Assembly (NCBI RefSeq): GCF_019711635.1
Contig: NZ_JAIGNT010000002.1
Location: 186,001-250,000 of the forward strand
Source of the DNA: Qipengyuania huizhouensis
GTDB lineage: Bacteria > Pseudomonadota > Alphaproteobacteria > Sphingomonadales > Sphingomonadaceae
DNA: 64,000 nucleotides
Direction: 5' to 3'
Part shown: positions 29,979-37,550 of the stretch, piece by piece
Position numbering within the stretch: position 1 is the first letter of the stretch
Layout: every line of letters starts with the position of its first letter
Program-made: the position numbers and the translations under genes
Notes under the pieces: generated by a model
What the model was told of the DNA's origin: nothing
Databases searched by the model: none
The model's input: the letters and a program-made list of their open reading frames with translations, nothing else

Positions 29979-29982
29979 AAAT

Positions 29983-31569
29983 TTGACCCAACCGACTTCC
30001 GCCGCCCCTCACCAGATCCCAGCCGAGGAAGGGGCGCAGGGCAAAGTCCCGGCATATAGCTGGTATGCCCTCGGCATTCTGGTCATTATTTATGTCCTGA
30101 ATTTCGTCGACCGGAACATCATCTCGATCCTCGCCGAGGACATCAAGGCGGATCTCGGCCTGCGCGATGACCAGATCGGCTTTCTCTACGGCACGGCTTT
30201 CGGGGTTTTCTACGCGCTGTTCGGCATTCCGCTCGGTAAGCTGGCAGACAGCTGGCACCGGGTCAGGCTGATGACGGCGGGGCTCGCCATCTGGTCCGCC
30301 TTCACCGCGCTTTCCGGCTTTGCCAAGAATTTCACCATGCTCAGCGTCGCGCGTATCGGCGTGGGCGTCGGCGAGGCTACGGCCAGCCCGAGCGCCTATT
30401 CGCTGATCTCGGACTGGTTTCCGAAGAAGATGCGCGCGACCGCTCTCGCGATCTACTCTTCCGGGCTTTATATCGGTGGCGGCGTATCGCTGCTGATCGG
30501 CGGGGCGATCGTCGAGAACTGGAACGAAGCCTTCCCCACCGATGCTCCGCTCGGGCTCGCCGGATGGCAGGCCGCCTTCATCATCGTGGGCCTTCCGGGG
30601 CTGCTCCTCGCGCTACTCGTCTTCACCTTGCGCGAACCCGTCCGCGGCCAGAGTGACGGGATCATCACACCGCCGCCGAAAGATCCGTTCCGCGGGTTCT
30701 TCCACGAACTCATCGCCGTAATCCCGCCCTTCACCCTGATCGGGGCCGCAAGGGGCGGCGCACGCGGCATCGCAGTCAACCTCGCGGGGGCGCTGGTTAT
30801 CGGCGGCATCGCTTATCTCATGGCCGACTTTACCGGCAATGCGCAGCAATGGGGCGCTGTCGGAATCGGATATTACGCCATCTTCTCATGGGCCTCGACC
30901 CTCAAGCGCCGCGACGAGCCTACCTTCACACTGATCTGGGGGACTCCGGCCTTCCTCACGACGATCCTGGGATACGGCATGGTCGCTTTCATGTCCTATG
31001 CCGCATCCTTCTGGGCGGCTCCCTATGCAATCCGGATCCTCGAGGAAGCTCCCTCCACGGCAGGCTGGTGGATCGGCGGACCGGGCGCGCTGGGCGGCTT
31101 CCTCGGCGTGATCATGGGTGGCCGCGCGGCCGACTGGTTGCGCGAGCGTATGCCGACGGGCCGCCTGTTCGTGGTCGCGTTCGGTCTCACTGCCGCAGCC
31201 CCCTTCCTCTTCATCATGTTCACCACGCTCGACCCCACGATCTTCTACATCGCGGCTTTCCTGCAATCGCTTTTCGGAAGTTCGGCCCTCGGTGCGGCAG
31301 CAGCGACCTCCCAGGACCTGGTCCTGCCCCGCATGCGAGGAACCGCCACCGCGACCTTCTTCCTCGCCACTACTCTCGTGGGCCTTGCCCTTGGACCCTA
31401 TATGGCCGGACAGGTCTCCACGATGACGGGCAGTCTCTCGACCGGCGGCCTCAGCCTGCTGATTGCCGTGCCGATCGGGCTGGTACTGCTGTTCGTCGCC
31501 TACCGGACTGTGCCGACGGCGGAGCGGACCTTGCTGGATCGGGCTCGCGCCGCGGGTGAAGAAATCTGA
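29983..31569 (+). CDS. MFS transporter, spinster-like
   Basis: A 528-residue inner-membrane transporter with about 12 hydrophobic helices. Family marks: VLNFVDRNIISILAEDIKADLGLRDDQIGFLYG in the first two helices, GIPLGKLADSWHR (MFS motif A) and VGVGEATASPSAYSLISDWFP in helix 4. The region between helices 6 and 7 is longer than usual and adds two hydrophobic spans. The TTG at 29983 with CGGAG seven bases upstream is chosen; an ATG at 29914 lies deep inside queC. Substrate not assignable. Confidence 0.85.
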   Translation: MTQPTSAAPHQIPAEEGAQGKVPAYSWYALGILVIIYVLNFVDRNIISILAEDIKADLGLRDDQIGFLYGTAFGVFYALFGIPLGKLADSWHRVRLMTAGLAIWSAFTALSGFAKNFTMLSVARIGVGVGEATASPSAYSLISDWFPKKMRATALAIYSSGLYIGGGVSLLIGGAIVENWNEAFPTDAPLGLAGWQAAFIIVGLPGLLLALLVFTLREPVRGQSDGIITPPPKDPFRGFFHELIAVIPPFTLIGAARGGARGIAVNLAGALVIGGIAYLMADFTGNAQQWGAVGIGYYAIFSWASTLKRRDEPTFTLIWGTPAFLTTILGYGMVAFMSYAASFWAAPYAIRILEEAPSTAGWWIGGPGALGGFLGVIMGGRAADWLRERMPTGRLFVVAFGLTAAAPFLFIMFTTLDPTIFYIAAFLQSLFGSSALGAAAATSQDLVLPRMRGTATATFFLATTLVGLALGPYMAGQVSTMTGSLSTGGLSLLIAVPIGLVLLFVAYRTVPTAERTLLDRARAAGEEI

Positions 31570-31578
31570 CGGGTCGCG

Positions 31579-32103
31579 TCAGCTTGCCCTGAGAACGCCG
31601 CAGGCCACGCGCGAACCGGCATCGCCTGCCGGATCGGTGCGGTAGTCATCGGGTCCTGCATGGATGACGATGGCAGTTCCATCGGCATCGAACAGGTAGT
31701 CGCGATAGGCAGGGGTGTCCGGCCCGATATCGATTTCGAAACTGCCGGTGCGCGAGGCGCCGACTACGAGGTTCGGCATGTCGCCGAGATGCTGGCCTTC
31801 CGGATTGAGCGAGCCGTGCTCGCGGCCTAGCGGATTGAGGTGACCGCCCGCGCTTGTGAAATCGGGGGCGTCGCAGCGACCGGTGGTGTGGAGATGGAAG
31901 CCGTGTTCCCCTGGCTCCAGCCCCGTTGCTGCCATTGCAAGCGACAGGGTCTGCCCATTCGACAGCAATTGCGCAGTTCCGACGGGCACGCCGTTGGCCC
32001 GGTTCATTTGTGCCTGGCCGATACGATCGGAGGGCAGGCTCTCGAGTGTCGAACAACCTGTCAGGGCGAGTGAAGCAAGCGAGGCGGCGAGGATCATGCG
32101 CAT
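31579..32103 (-). CDS. sodC: Superoxide dismutase [Cu-Zn], lipoprotein
   Basis: A periplasmic Cu/Zn superoxide dismutase of 174 residues. The lipobox LALTGC (Cys near residue 16) predicts lipid anchoring. Metal ligands are visible in EHGFHLHTTGRCD (copper His pair and the disulfide Cys), GGHLNPLGREHG (bridging/zinc His) and IVIHAGPDDY, with the partner Cys in SRVACGVL. It lies between the convergent MFS gene and the terminator of the OmpA gene. Confidence 0.94.
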   Translation of the reverse strand: MRMILAASLASLALTGCSTLESLPSDRIGQAQMNRANGVPVGTAQLLSNGQTLSLAMAATGLEPGEHGFHLHTTGRCDAPDFTSAGGHLNPLGREHGSLNPEGQHLGDMPNLVVGASRTGSFEIDIGPDTPAYRDYLFDADGTAIVIHAGPDDYRTDPAGDAGSRVACGVLRAS

Positions 32104-32141
32104 AATTCTTGTCCCGTTTCGTTAGTCCTGCCCCACCAACG

Positions 32142-32170
32142 AAAAAGGGGCCGGATTGCTCCGGCCCCTT
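32142..32170 (-). terminator. Terminator of the OmpA-family gene
   Basis: On the minus strand, GGGGCCGGA (32168-32160) pairs with TCCGGCCCC (32155-32147), loop of 4, followed by TTTTT (32146-32142). It lies about 30 bases after the OmpA stop. Confidence 0.88.
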
Positions 32171-32197
32171 CTCGGTGTTTCTACTCTTTCGAGCGGA

Positions 32198-33283
32198 TTA
32201 CATGCCCGAACCCGGACCGTAGGTGACTTCCACCCGGCGGTTCTGGAGTTCGCGGACGCCGTCGGCGGTCGGAACGCGGAGCTGCGTTTCACCGAAGGCT
32301 TCGCTCGAGATACGACCACCGGGGACACCGCGTGAGGTGAGGTAGTCGCGGACCGACGAGTTACGACGTTCGGCGAGGCCCATGTTGTACTGCGCCGAAC
32401 CCGAGGTGTCGGTGTGACCGGCGAGCATGACCGAAGCCGTGCCGCAGTTGGCGTAAGCCGAGACTGCGTTGTCGAGGATGGTCGCTGCTTCCGGCGTGAT
32501 GTCCGATTCGTCCCAGTTGAAGAAGACGATGTACGGGCCCTGCTCGCAAACCGGAGCCGGCGGAGGCGGCGGAGGCGGCGGCGGGGGCGGCGGAGGCGGC
32601 GGAGGCGGAGGCGGCGGAGGCGGAGCGACCGCAGCAGGCGCGCCAAAGTTATAGGTCAGCGTACCCATCAGCGAGTGGGTGCGCCAGCTGTCTTCACGCT
32701 CGTCACCGAAGCTGTCGACCAGGCGAACATCTTCGGCAGTGAACATGCGATAACGCAGGCCAACGTCGAGATTGTCGGTCAGCGGAGCGCGAACACCGGC
32801 GATGAGCTGCCAAGCCAGATCGCTCGACGAATCGTCGATGAACTGGGTTTGACTTACGCCACCGTCGAGGCTGGTACGTGCAACGCCGATACCACCACCG
32901 GCATAACCCTGCAGACCGTCATCGGGTCCGAAGTCGAACATGCCGTTCAGCATGAATGCGAGCGAGTTGGTCGAACCGTCGGCATCGAACGAGCCGACGC
33001 TGCCGAGCTGAATGGTGTCGTGATCGGCTTCGCGATAGCTGACTTCTGCTTCCAGACGGAAAGCGCCGAAATCGTAGCCGACATAGCCGCCGCCATCGAA
33101 TCCGTATTCGTAATCGATGCCGATAGCCGGTGCTCCGGCGCTGTCATCGGTTGCGGTCAGATCCATATCTTCGGCAAGCATCGGGCCGAATTCGCCACCG
33201 ATGTACCACGAGTTGTCTCTTGCGAGGGCAGGCGATGCTATGGCCGTAGAGGCCATCGCCAATCCTATGACTAGTTTCCGCAT
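32198..33283 (-). CDS. OmpA-family outer-membrane protein with polyproline linker
   Basis: 361 residues: a signal peptide (residues 1-21, ending SPALA), an eight-stranded beta-barrel domain (about 22-215, ending LMGTLTYNFGAP), a linker of 22 consecutive prolines (about 222-243), and a C-terminal OmpA peptidoglycan-binding domain (YIVFFNWDESDITPEA, GHTDTSGSAQYNMGLAERR, NRRVEV). It anchors the outer membrane to peptidoglycan. GGGGAAATAAATA precedes the ATG. A strong terminator follows. The polyproline tract should need EF-P for efficient translation. Confidence 0.93.
   Translation of the reverse strand: MRKLVIGLAMASTAIASPALARDNSWYIGGEFGPMLAEDMDLTATDDSAGAPAIGIDYEYGFDGGGYVGYDFGAFRLEAEVSYREADHDTIQLGSVGSFDADGSTNSLAFMLNGMFDFGPDDGLQGYAGGGIGVARTSLDGGVSQTQFIDDSSSDLAWQLIAGVRAPLTDNLDVGLRYRMFTAEDVRLVDSFGDEREDSWRTHSLMGTLTYNFGAPAAVAPPPPPPPPPPPPPPPPPPPPPPAPVCEQGPYIVFFNWDESDITPEAATILDNAVSAYANCGTASVMLAGHTDTSGSAQYNMGLAERRNSSVRDYLTSRGVPGGRISSEAFGETQLRVPTADGVRELQNRRVEVTYGPGSGM
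32558..32623 (-). repeat. Polyproline-coding tract (22 codons)
   Basis: On the minus strand 22 successive CCN proline codons mix CCG, CCT and one CCC. The tract is almost pure G/C and lies between the barrel and OmpA domains. It is prone to slippage and length change. Confidence 0.95.
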
Positions 33284-33483
33284 TATTTATTTCCCCTTTT
33301 TGCGAATTGGAGCCACCGAGTGAAGCTTATCTATCTTTGCCTCATCCCAGTGGCAAGCGGGCATTGGTTGGGAACTGTTGCAAGAATGTCGCAATTCCCT
33401 ACTGATTTCAGAGATATCCGGGTTGAACTTCCCTCCAGATAACGTGGGGCAAACGCAGCGGGTATGCGCTGGTTCCCGGGCGT

Positions 33484-33786
33484 TCAGGAAAACATGCCAA
33501 AATTTTTCAAAGCGATAATCAGTTCGGAAATTGCGGCGCGCGCCTGTTCGTCGGCATTTGTGCCACCCGAAGGATCTGCGGGAGCGATCAGCCGCTCCCA
33601 GCCGTCCGAATAGCGCACGAAGGTTCCGGAAGATATGTCGCGGATCATCATCCCCGCCGTAGGCGCCACGAAAGTCCATTGCTGACCGTCCCAGCTGGCT
33701 ATCATTCCGTCCATGCCGAGGAATTCACCGGCCCCGCTCTCGGCGACGAGGTAGGCCGCCCCGGACACCGGTTCAGTTCCCCACAC
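33484..33786 (-). pseudogene. N-terminally truncated DUF2793 (GTA tail-end) gene
   Basis: 100 residues from a GTG at 33786 matching the C-terminal two thirds of DUF2793 proteins: GAAYLVAESGAGEFLGMDG, WDGQQWTFVAPTAGMMIRD, YSDGWERL and the typical ending ARAAISELIIALKNFGMFS. The usual N-terminal half (FALPLLF-QSQKEF-NEA type) is missing. The frame is open only 16 codons further upstream (to a TAA) without an ATG. GGAG six bases before the GTG could still allow translation. In Sphingomonadales this gene normally closes the GTA cluster, so I read it as a remnant of that cluster. Confidence 0.65.
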
Positions 33787-33847
33787 GGGTTTCTCCGGTT
33801 GGTGTGAAGGCGTTTGCTCACCTCTGAATTCGCGTTAAGTAAAGGCC

Positions 33848-34336
33848 ATGCGGATCGGCGTGGCTTTCTTGACGGTGGCTCTATTGCAAGGATGCGCCGG
33901 GCAGGTCGAAGCTCCTCCTCAGGATTGCGAAGTTGCCAGGGCGCAGTTCGACGATTGCTATGACCGTTATTCCTCGTCAGGAAGCAATGAGGAGTTCGAA
34001 GCCATGTGGTATGCGTGCGTTCCACACTCCGAACCGATGATCATTGAAGGCTCCTGGGCCACGGACTTCGAATGGAACGCGTTTTTTGAAGGACGCGAAC
34101 CTACTCCTGAGGAAGCATTCCCGGACTATCTTCCGCCGAACCTCGCGTTCAAGAAGGGGGTGGAAGCGCCGCCGGGTTCAAAAACGCATGCGCGTCTCTG
34201 GGCACTCAAGTTCGTAGGGCGCAAAGAAACCTGTCGCCTGTTCCCCGAAATCCCGTCGACATTCTTCGTTGAGAAGATATTCGAGAAAAAGTTGATCTGG
34301 GAAGTCGAAGGCTATCCTTCCTATTCGTTCGAATAG
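33848..34336 (+). CDS. Hypothetical lipoprotein
   Basis: 162 residues with a lipoprotein signal (MRIGVAFLTVALLQGC, Cys at 16). The mature part has four further cysteines and aromatic/acidic stretches (EEFEAMWYACVPHSEP, EWNAFFEGREPTPEEAFPDYLPP). I do not recognise the family. It lies opposite in strand to the GTA remnants on both sides, and its bases are visibly less GC-rich than the surroundings, so it may have been inserted. No strong ribosome-binding site is visible. Confidence 0.6.
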   Translation: MRIGVAFLTVALLQGCAGQVEAPPQDCEVARAQFDDCYDRYSSSGSNEEFEAMWYACVPHSEPMIIEGSWATDFEWNAFFEGREPTPEEAFPDYLPPNLAFKKGVEAPPGSKTHARLWALKFVGRKETCRLFPEIPSTFFVEKIFEKKLIWEVEGYPSYSFE

Positions 34337-34343
34337 TCACCGT

Positions 34344-34455
34344 TCAAACCAACGACACCCGCGGCTCCGCCTTCTTCCCCAGCATCAGCTCCGCAAGCGC
34401 CAACACCAGCGCATCGGTCCGGGGCGACGGGTCGAGGTCAGGCGACAAACCCGCA
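34344..34455 (-). pseudogene. Degenerate second copy of the terminase C-terminus
   Basis: The minus strand encodes RTDALVLALAELMLGKKAEP followed by RVSLV and a TGA stop at 34344. Aligned with the end of the intact terminase (RADALVWALSELMLVKKAKP, RVWQL, stop at 34999) 17 of 25 residues are identical and the stop is in the same place. Similarity ends at the hairpin repeat at 34456. No start codon or upstream part of the gene is present. Confidence 0.8.
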
Positions 34456-34486
34456 TCGTCGGCCCGGGCTTGACCCGGGCCAGTGC
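34456..34486. repeat. Hairpin direct repeat, copy A
   Basis: A 31-base element with core GGCCCGGG-CTTGA-CCCGGGCC (8-bp perfect stem). It is the same as copy B at 34960-34990 except for two positions, which change together so that the stem stays paired (C-G versus T-A). Confidence 0.85.
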
Positions 34487-34549
34487 TGCTCTTCCGCTCC
34501 TGAACCACCCCCTCCTTGCCCGCTGCACAGAGCGTGCTAACCTGCGGAA

Positions 34550-34945
34550 ATGGTCATCAAGTCGGTCAATATCATCGCCTTCGGACTGCTCTTGATCGGT
34601 TGCGTCCTGATGCTGGCTTTTCTTCCGGGCGTATTGAACAGGTTCGAGCGTGAACCCGAAGATCTGTATCTGGTTTTATGCTGGGTGGCGCTGTTGTTCG
34701 GGATCGCTGCGCTTTGCTTCTGGAATGCGCGGTGTGGACCTTCTATTGACCAAGGGTGGTCGATCCAGTTCGGCGCCAATTTAGTCGTGTTCTTTGCTCT
34801 GGGCGGTATGTTGATCGCGACATATGACCCGTCTGGTACCATGATTGCGTCCATCGCATTGGCAGGGCCGCTCGCTTGGTTGGCAGCGTGGACTTTCCAA
34901 AGGAAGCACCGGCCCCGGATCAGGTCCGGGGCGACGAGGAAATAG
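34550..34945 (+). CDS. Hypothetical four-helix membrane protein
   Basis: 131 residues with four hydrophobic segments (VNIIAFGLLLIGCVLMLAFLPG, LYLVLCWVALLFGIAALCFW, FGANLVVFFALGGMLIAT, MIASIALAGPLAWLAAW) and a basic tail. Not recognised. It sits between the two 31-base hairpin repeats, on the opposite strand to the terminase, and is less GC-rich than its neighbours, consistent with an inserted passenger. Its last codons run into another palindrome (GCCCCGGA/TCCGGGGC, 34912-34932). Confidence 0.6.
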   Translation: MVIKSVNIIAFGLLLIGCVLMLAFLPGVLNRFEREPEDLYLVLCWVALLFGIAALCFWNARCGPSIDQGWSIQFGANLVVFFALGGMLIATYDPSGTMIASIALAGPLAWLAAWTFQRKHRPRIRSGATRK

Positions 34946-34959
34946 ACTGCCTCCCCATT

Positions 34960-34990
34960 TCGTCGGTCCGGGCTTGACCCGGACCAGTGC
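34960..34990. repeat. Hairpin direct repeat, copy B
   Basis: The 31-base partner of copy A, core GGTCCGGG-CTTGA-CCCGGACC (34965-34985), ending 8 bases from the terminase stop. The two copies flank about 470 bases containing the four-helix membrane gene. Confidence 0.85.
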
Positions 34991-34998
34991 AGTTCTTC

Positions 34999-36366
34999 TC
35001 ACAACTGCCACACCCGCGGCTTCGCCTTCTTCACCAGCATCAGCTCGCTCAGCGCCCACACCAGCGCATCGGCCCTGTCCGGCGACCGCCCCGGCCCCTC
35101 GTAACCGCCGCCCGTCATCAACCCGCACAGCTGGTCCTCCAGCGCGGCGAACAGGCCTGCGTGCTTTACCCGTCCCGCTTCGTAGAGCGCGGCGACGGGC
35201 TCGGCGCGCGCCACCTTGCCCCGGCTGGCGTGGACCAGTTTGAGCGGCAGCGCGATGTCGGCGGCGCGCAGTACGCTTTCGACCATTGCGCCGCCCTGGT
35301 TGGCCTCGGCCACCACGCGGTCGGCGTTCCAGGCGTGGGCAGTCTGCGCCACGGCGCGGGCCCATGTCTCGGGCGTGGCGCTTTCCACGGTGCAATCGGC
35401 GCGCACATAGGCCGCGCCGTCCGCACCGAGCATGGCGACCACGATCCCGCAGGCATCCCCGGTGGCGCTGGTAGGCGGATCGACCGCGACCACCACGCGC
35501 CGGGCAGGGGGTATCGCCCCCTCGTGGCGGCAGCGGTCGAGCAGCGTGCGGCTCCACAGCGCACCTTCGACCGCGTCGACCATCTCGCCGTCGAGTTCCT
35601 GCCGCCCGAAGGCGCTGGCTTCGAACTGTTCGATCATGGCGGCGAAATATTCGGCGGGCAGCACCTCGCGGTTGTCGAGCGTGCGGCCCGTGGCCAGCGC
35701 CACCTTGCCCGCCTCCGCTTCGGCCATGATCTTGCGCATCAGTTCGGTGCGGCGCGGGGTGGTGGTGGCGAGCACGCGCGGGCCGTCCCCCAGCCGCATG
35801 GTCAGCTGCAGATTGTTCCACGCGGCCATGGCGCGCTGGCTGGAATTGTCCCATTTGGCGATCTCGTCGCACCATGCATGGCTGTGCTGCGGCCCGCGCA
35901 GCATCTCGGGCTCGCCTGCCGAATAGAGCCAGGCGATCGCGCCGTTTTCCCACGTCAGCCGGCGCAGCGAAGGTTCGTACACCGGGGCCAGCGCGCCGGG
36001 TGCGGCGGCCAGCACGCCGCTGTCGCCCTCGACCATCACGTTGCGCACCTCGGCCAGGTTCGCCCCGACCAGCGCGATTCGCGCCTTGCCGTCGGCCCGG
36101 GCCACGCCGCGCACCCATTCGGCGCCCGCACGGGTCTTGCCGAAGCCGCGCCCGGCGCAGATCAGCCATGTCCGCCAGGGGTTCTTCCGGTTCTCGGGCG
36201 GGGGAAGCTGCGCATCGCGGGCCCAGCCTTCCCAGTAATAGCTGCCCAGCGCGGCCAGCTCGTGCGGGGCGAGCTGGCGGGCCAGTTCCTCGCGCTCGGC
36301 ATCCGCCTCGGGGCCGGGGCGCCGCAGCCAGCTTCCGCGAGAGGGGACTCGCGGTTCATGCGTCAT
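34999..36366 (-). CDS. Phage/GTA-type terminase large subunit
   Basis: 455 residues, apparently intact. The ATPase has Walker A GRGFGKT (72-78) and Walker B with acidic pair CDE (166-168) in HAWCDEIAKW. The nuclease part has the RNase-H-like acidic residues at VAVDPPTS (Asp near 296), VVAEANQGG and DRADALVW (Asp near 433). The RGFGKTRAGAEW form is typical of gene transfer agent terminases (gp2). The ATG at 36366 overlaps the upstream gene by 11 bases. No portal or capsid gene follows, which is abnormal for a GTA or prophage. Confidence 0.9.
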   Translation of the reverse strand: MTHEPRVPSRGSWLRRPGPEADAEREELARQLAPHELAALGSYYWEGWARDAQLPPPENRKNPWRTWLICAGRGFGKTRAGAEWVRGVARADGKARIALVGANLAEVRNVMVEGDSGVLAAAPGALAPVYEPSLRRLTWENGAIAWLYSAGEPEMLRGPQHSHAWCDEIAKWDNSSQRAMAAWNNLQLTMRLGDGPRVLATTTPRRTELMRKIMAEAEAGKVALATGRTLDNREVLPAEYFAAMIEQFEASAFGRQELDGEMVDAVEGALWSRTLLDRCRHEGAIPPARRVVVAVDPPTSATGDACGIVVAMLGADGAAYVRADCTVESATPETWARAVAQTAHAWNADRVVAEANQGGAMVESVLRAADIALPLKLVHASRGKVARAEPVAALYEAGRVKHAGLFAALEDQLCGLMTGGGYEGPGRSPDRADALVWALSELMLVKKAKPRVWQL

Positions 36367-37039
36367 GGCGACCTGCCGCCTTCTTCGCCTGCGCCGATCT
36401 GGCCTGCCGCGCCTTGCGGACCGCCGCATCGCTTTGTTTCGCATGGGCGCGCATGGCATCGATCTTGGCATTGATCGCGGCGATGGTGGTGACCTCTTCG
36501 GCCAGCCTGCGCCGCGCCTTTTCGCGGGCGACATTCTCGCGGTGCGCGGTCAGGCAGCGCAGCGCGGTGGCGGTGTCGAATTTCTGCCTGTCCGCGCTCT
36601 CGCCGCTGCGCAGGCTGTGGAGCAGCTCCATCTCCAGATTGTCGTAGCCTTCCGCCAGCGCGGCATACCACCGGCGCGCGAAATCGGGATCCTCGCGGCG
36701 CAGGCGGTACACCCGGCCCAGACCGACCTCGGCCGCCTCGGCTGCCGCCGCGACATTGGAAGTTCGCGCCAGCTCCTCGAGGAACCGGGTGAGCCGGGCG
36801 GCCTGTCGCAGGGCGCGCGGTCCGGCCTTTCTCTTGCGGCGATCATCGACCGGCTGGATCTTCTCCCACGCCTTGCGGAAGGGCACGTTCCGGCGGCGGA
36901 GGTGATAGGGGGTGGAACTTGCCACGCCCACCTCGCGCGCCGCGGCGCGGACGCCCATTCCGGCGCGCAGGGCGGCGAGGAAGGGTTCGGCCCATGCGGG
37001 GGTTTCGTCCTTGTCCTTGCGCCGGTCCTTCCTGTTCAT
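36356..37039 (-). CDS. Putative small terminase / HTH protein (GTA gp1 position)
   Basis: 227 residues, highly basic with long helices. It appears to contain two helix-turn-helix segments: GMGVRAAAREVGVASSTPYHLRRR (about residues 27-50) and SNVAAAAEAAEVGLGRVYRLRRE (about 93-115), followed by a charged helical C-terminus. It directly precedes and overlaps the large terminase, the place of the small terminase (DNA recognition) subunit. The ATG has AGGAGCAGAG upstream. Small terminase function is inferred from position and DNA-binding features. Confidence 0.65.
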   Translation of the reverse strand: MNRKDRRKDKDETPAWAEPFLAALRAGMGVRAAAREVGVASSTPYHLRRRNVPFRKAWEKIQPVDDRRKRKAGPRALRQAARLTRFLEELARTSNVAAAAEAAEVGLGRVYRLRREDPDFARRWYAALAEGYDNLEMELLHSLRSGESADRQKFDTATALRCLTAHRENVAREKARRRLAEEVTTIAAINAKIDAMRAHAKQSDAAVRKARQARSAQAKKAAGRHDA

Positions 37040-37347
37040 GTCCTCTGCTCCTTCTGCTGGCGACGGCGGGCACGAAAAAGGGCGGCGGCCCGACCCCCTG
37101 AAGGGTCAGGCCCCGCCCGTTCGTGATGCACTATCGCGATGTTCCTTATTTGTGCCAGAACAGCGTGACGATGTCAATCAAAAAGTGCCAAATAGGTTAA
37201 CGTGTAAGCGGGTCCTACGCGCCTGCGCGCAGCCGGTCCCGAAATCCGCGCCGCCCGACGAAAAGCGCCCGGTCTGACACCTCCCATACAGCTTGTGGCG
37301 CGCACTTGCGGCGAAAATCTTCCCTCTCATTCCGGAATGCACCTCGC
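37040..37347. other. 308-base intergenic region with a minus-strand hairpin
   Basis: Near 37075-37118 the minus strand has a long GC stem (GGGCGGGGCCTGACCC / GGGTCGGGCCGCCGCCC, one bulge) followed by TTTTT. This is terminator-like and sits just before the small-terminase start. It could be the end of a lost upstream gene or an attenuator. The rest (37119-37347) contains no gene that I can support and no recognised promoter. Confidence 0.55.
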
Positions 37348-37473
37348 ATGGAAACCCGCACGATTCTCGCCTACATAATCATTGCCATAATAGCCGTGGG
37401 CATCGGCATCATGATCGCCGCCCTGCGCCGTAAGCGCAGGGAAAGGCACCGCAGGCGAAGCCGCTGGTGGTGA
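37348..37473 (+). CDS. Small single-pass membrane protein (41 aa)
   Basis: ATG to TGA encodes 41 residues: METRT, one hydrophobic helix (ILAYIIIAIIAVGIGIMIAAL) and a strongly basic tail of mostly Arg, ending in RSRWW. The pattern (N-out, basic cytoplasmic tail) is that of genuine small membrane proteins. It has only a weak GGAA-type ribosome-binding site, and function is unknown. Confidence 0.5.
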   Translation: METRTILAYIIIAIIAVGIGIMIAALRRKRRERHRRRSRWW

Positions 37474-37550
37474 GCGGCAAAAAGGGGCTTTCCCCCGCCA
37501 CCGCGCTCGCCTAACCCCGCGCCCATCGGGACGCGAGGATACCCCCTGAC

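Noticed and set aside
32558..32623. Possible CRISPR or tandem DNA repeat
   Set aside because: It is in-frame polyproline coding sequence of OmpA without spacers.
33287..33679. 130-codon minus-strand frame in the OmpA upstream region
   Set aside because: It overlaps the DUF2793 remnant in another frame, with no start signal or recognisable features.
34781..36169. 462-codon minus-strand frame overlapping the terminase in another frame
   Set aside because: Composition is mostly Arg/Gly/Ala. The terminase frame carries all Walker and nuclease motifs.
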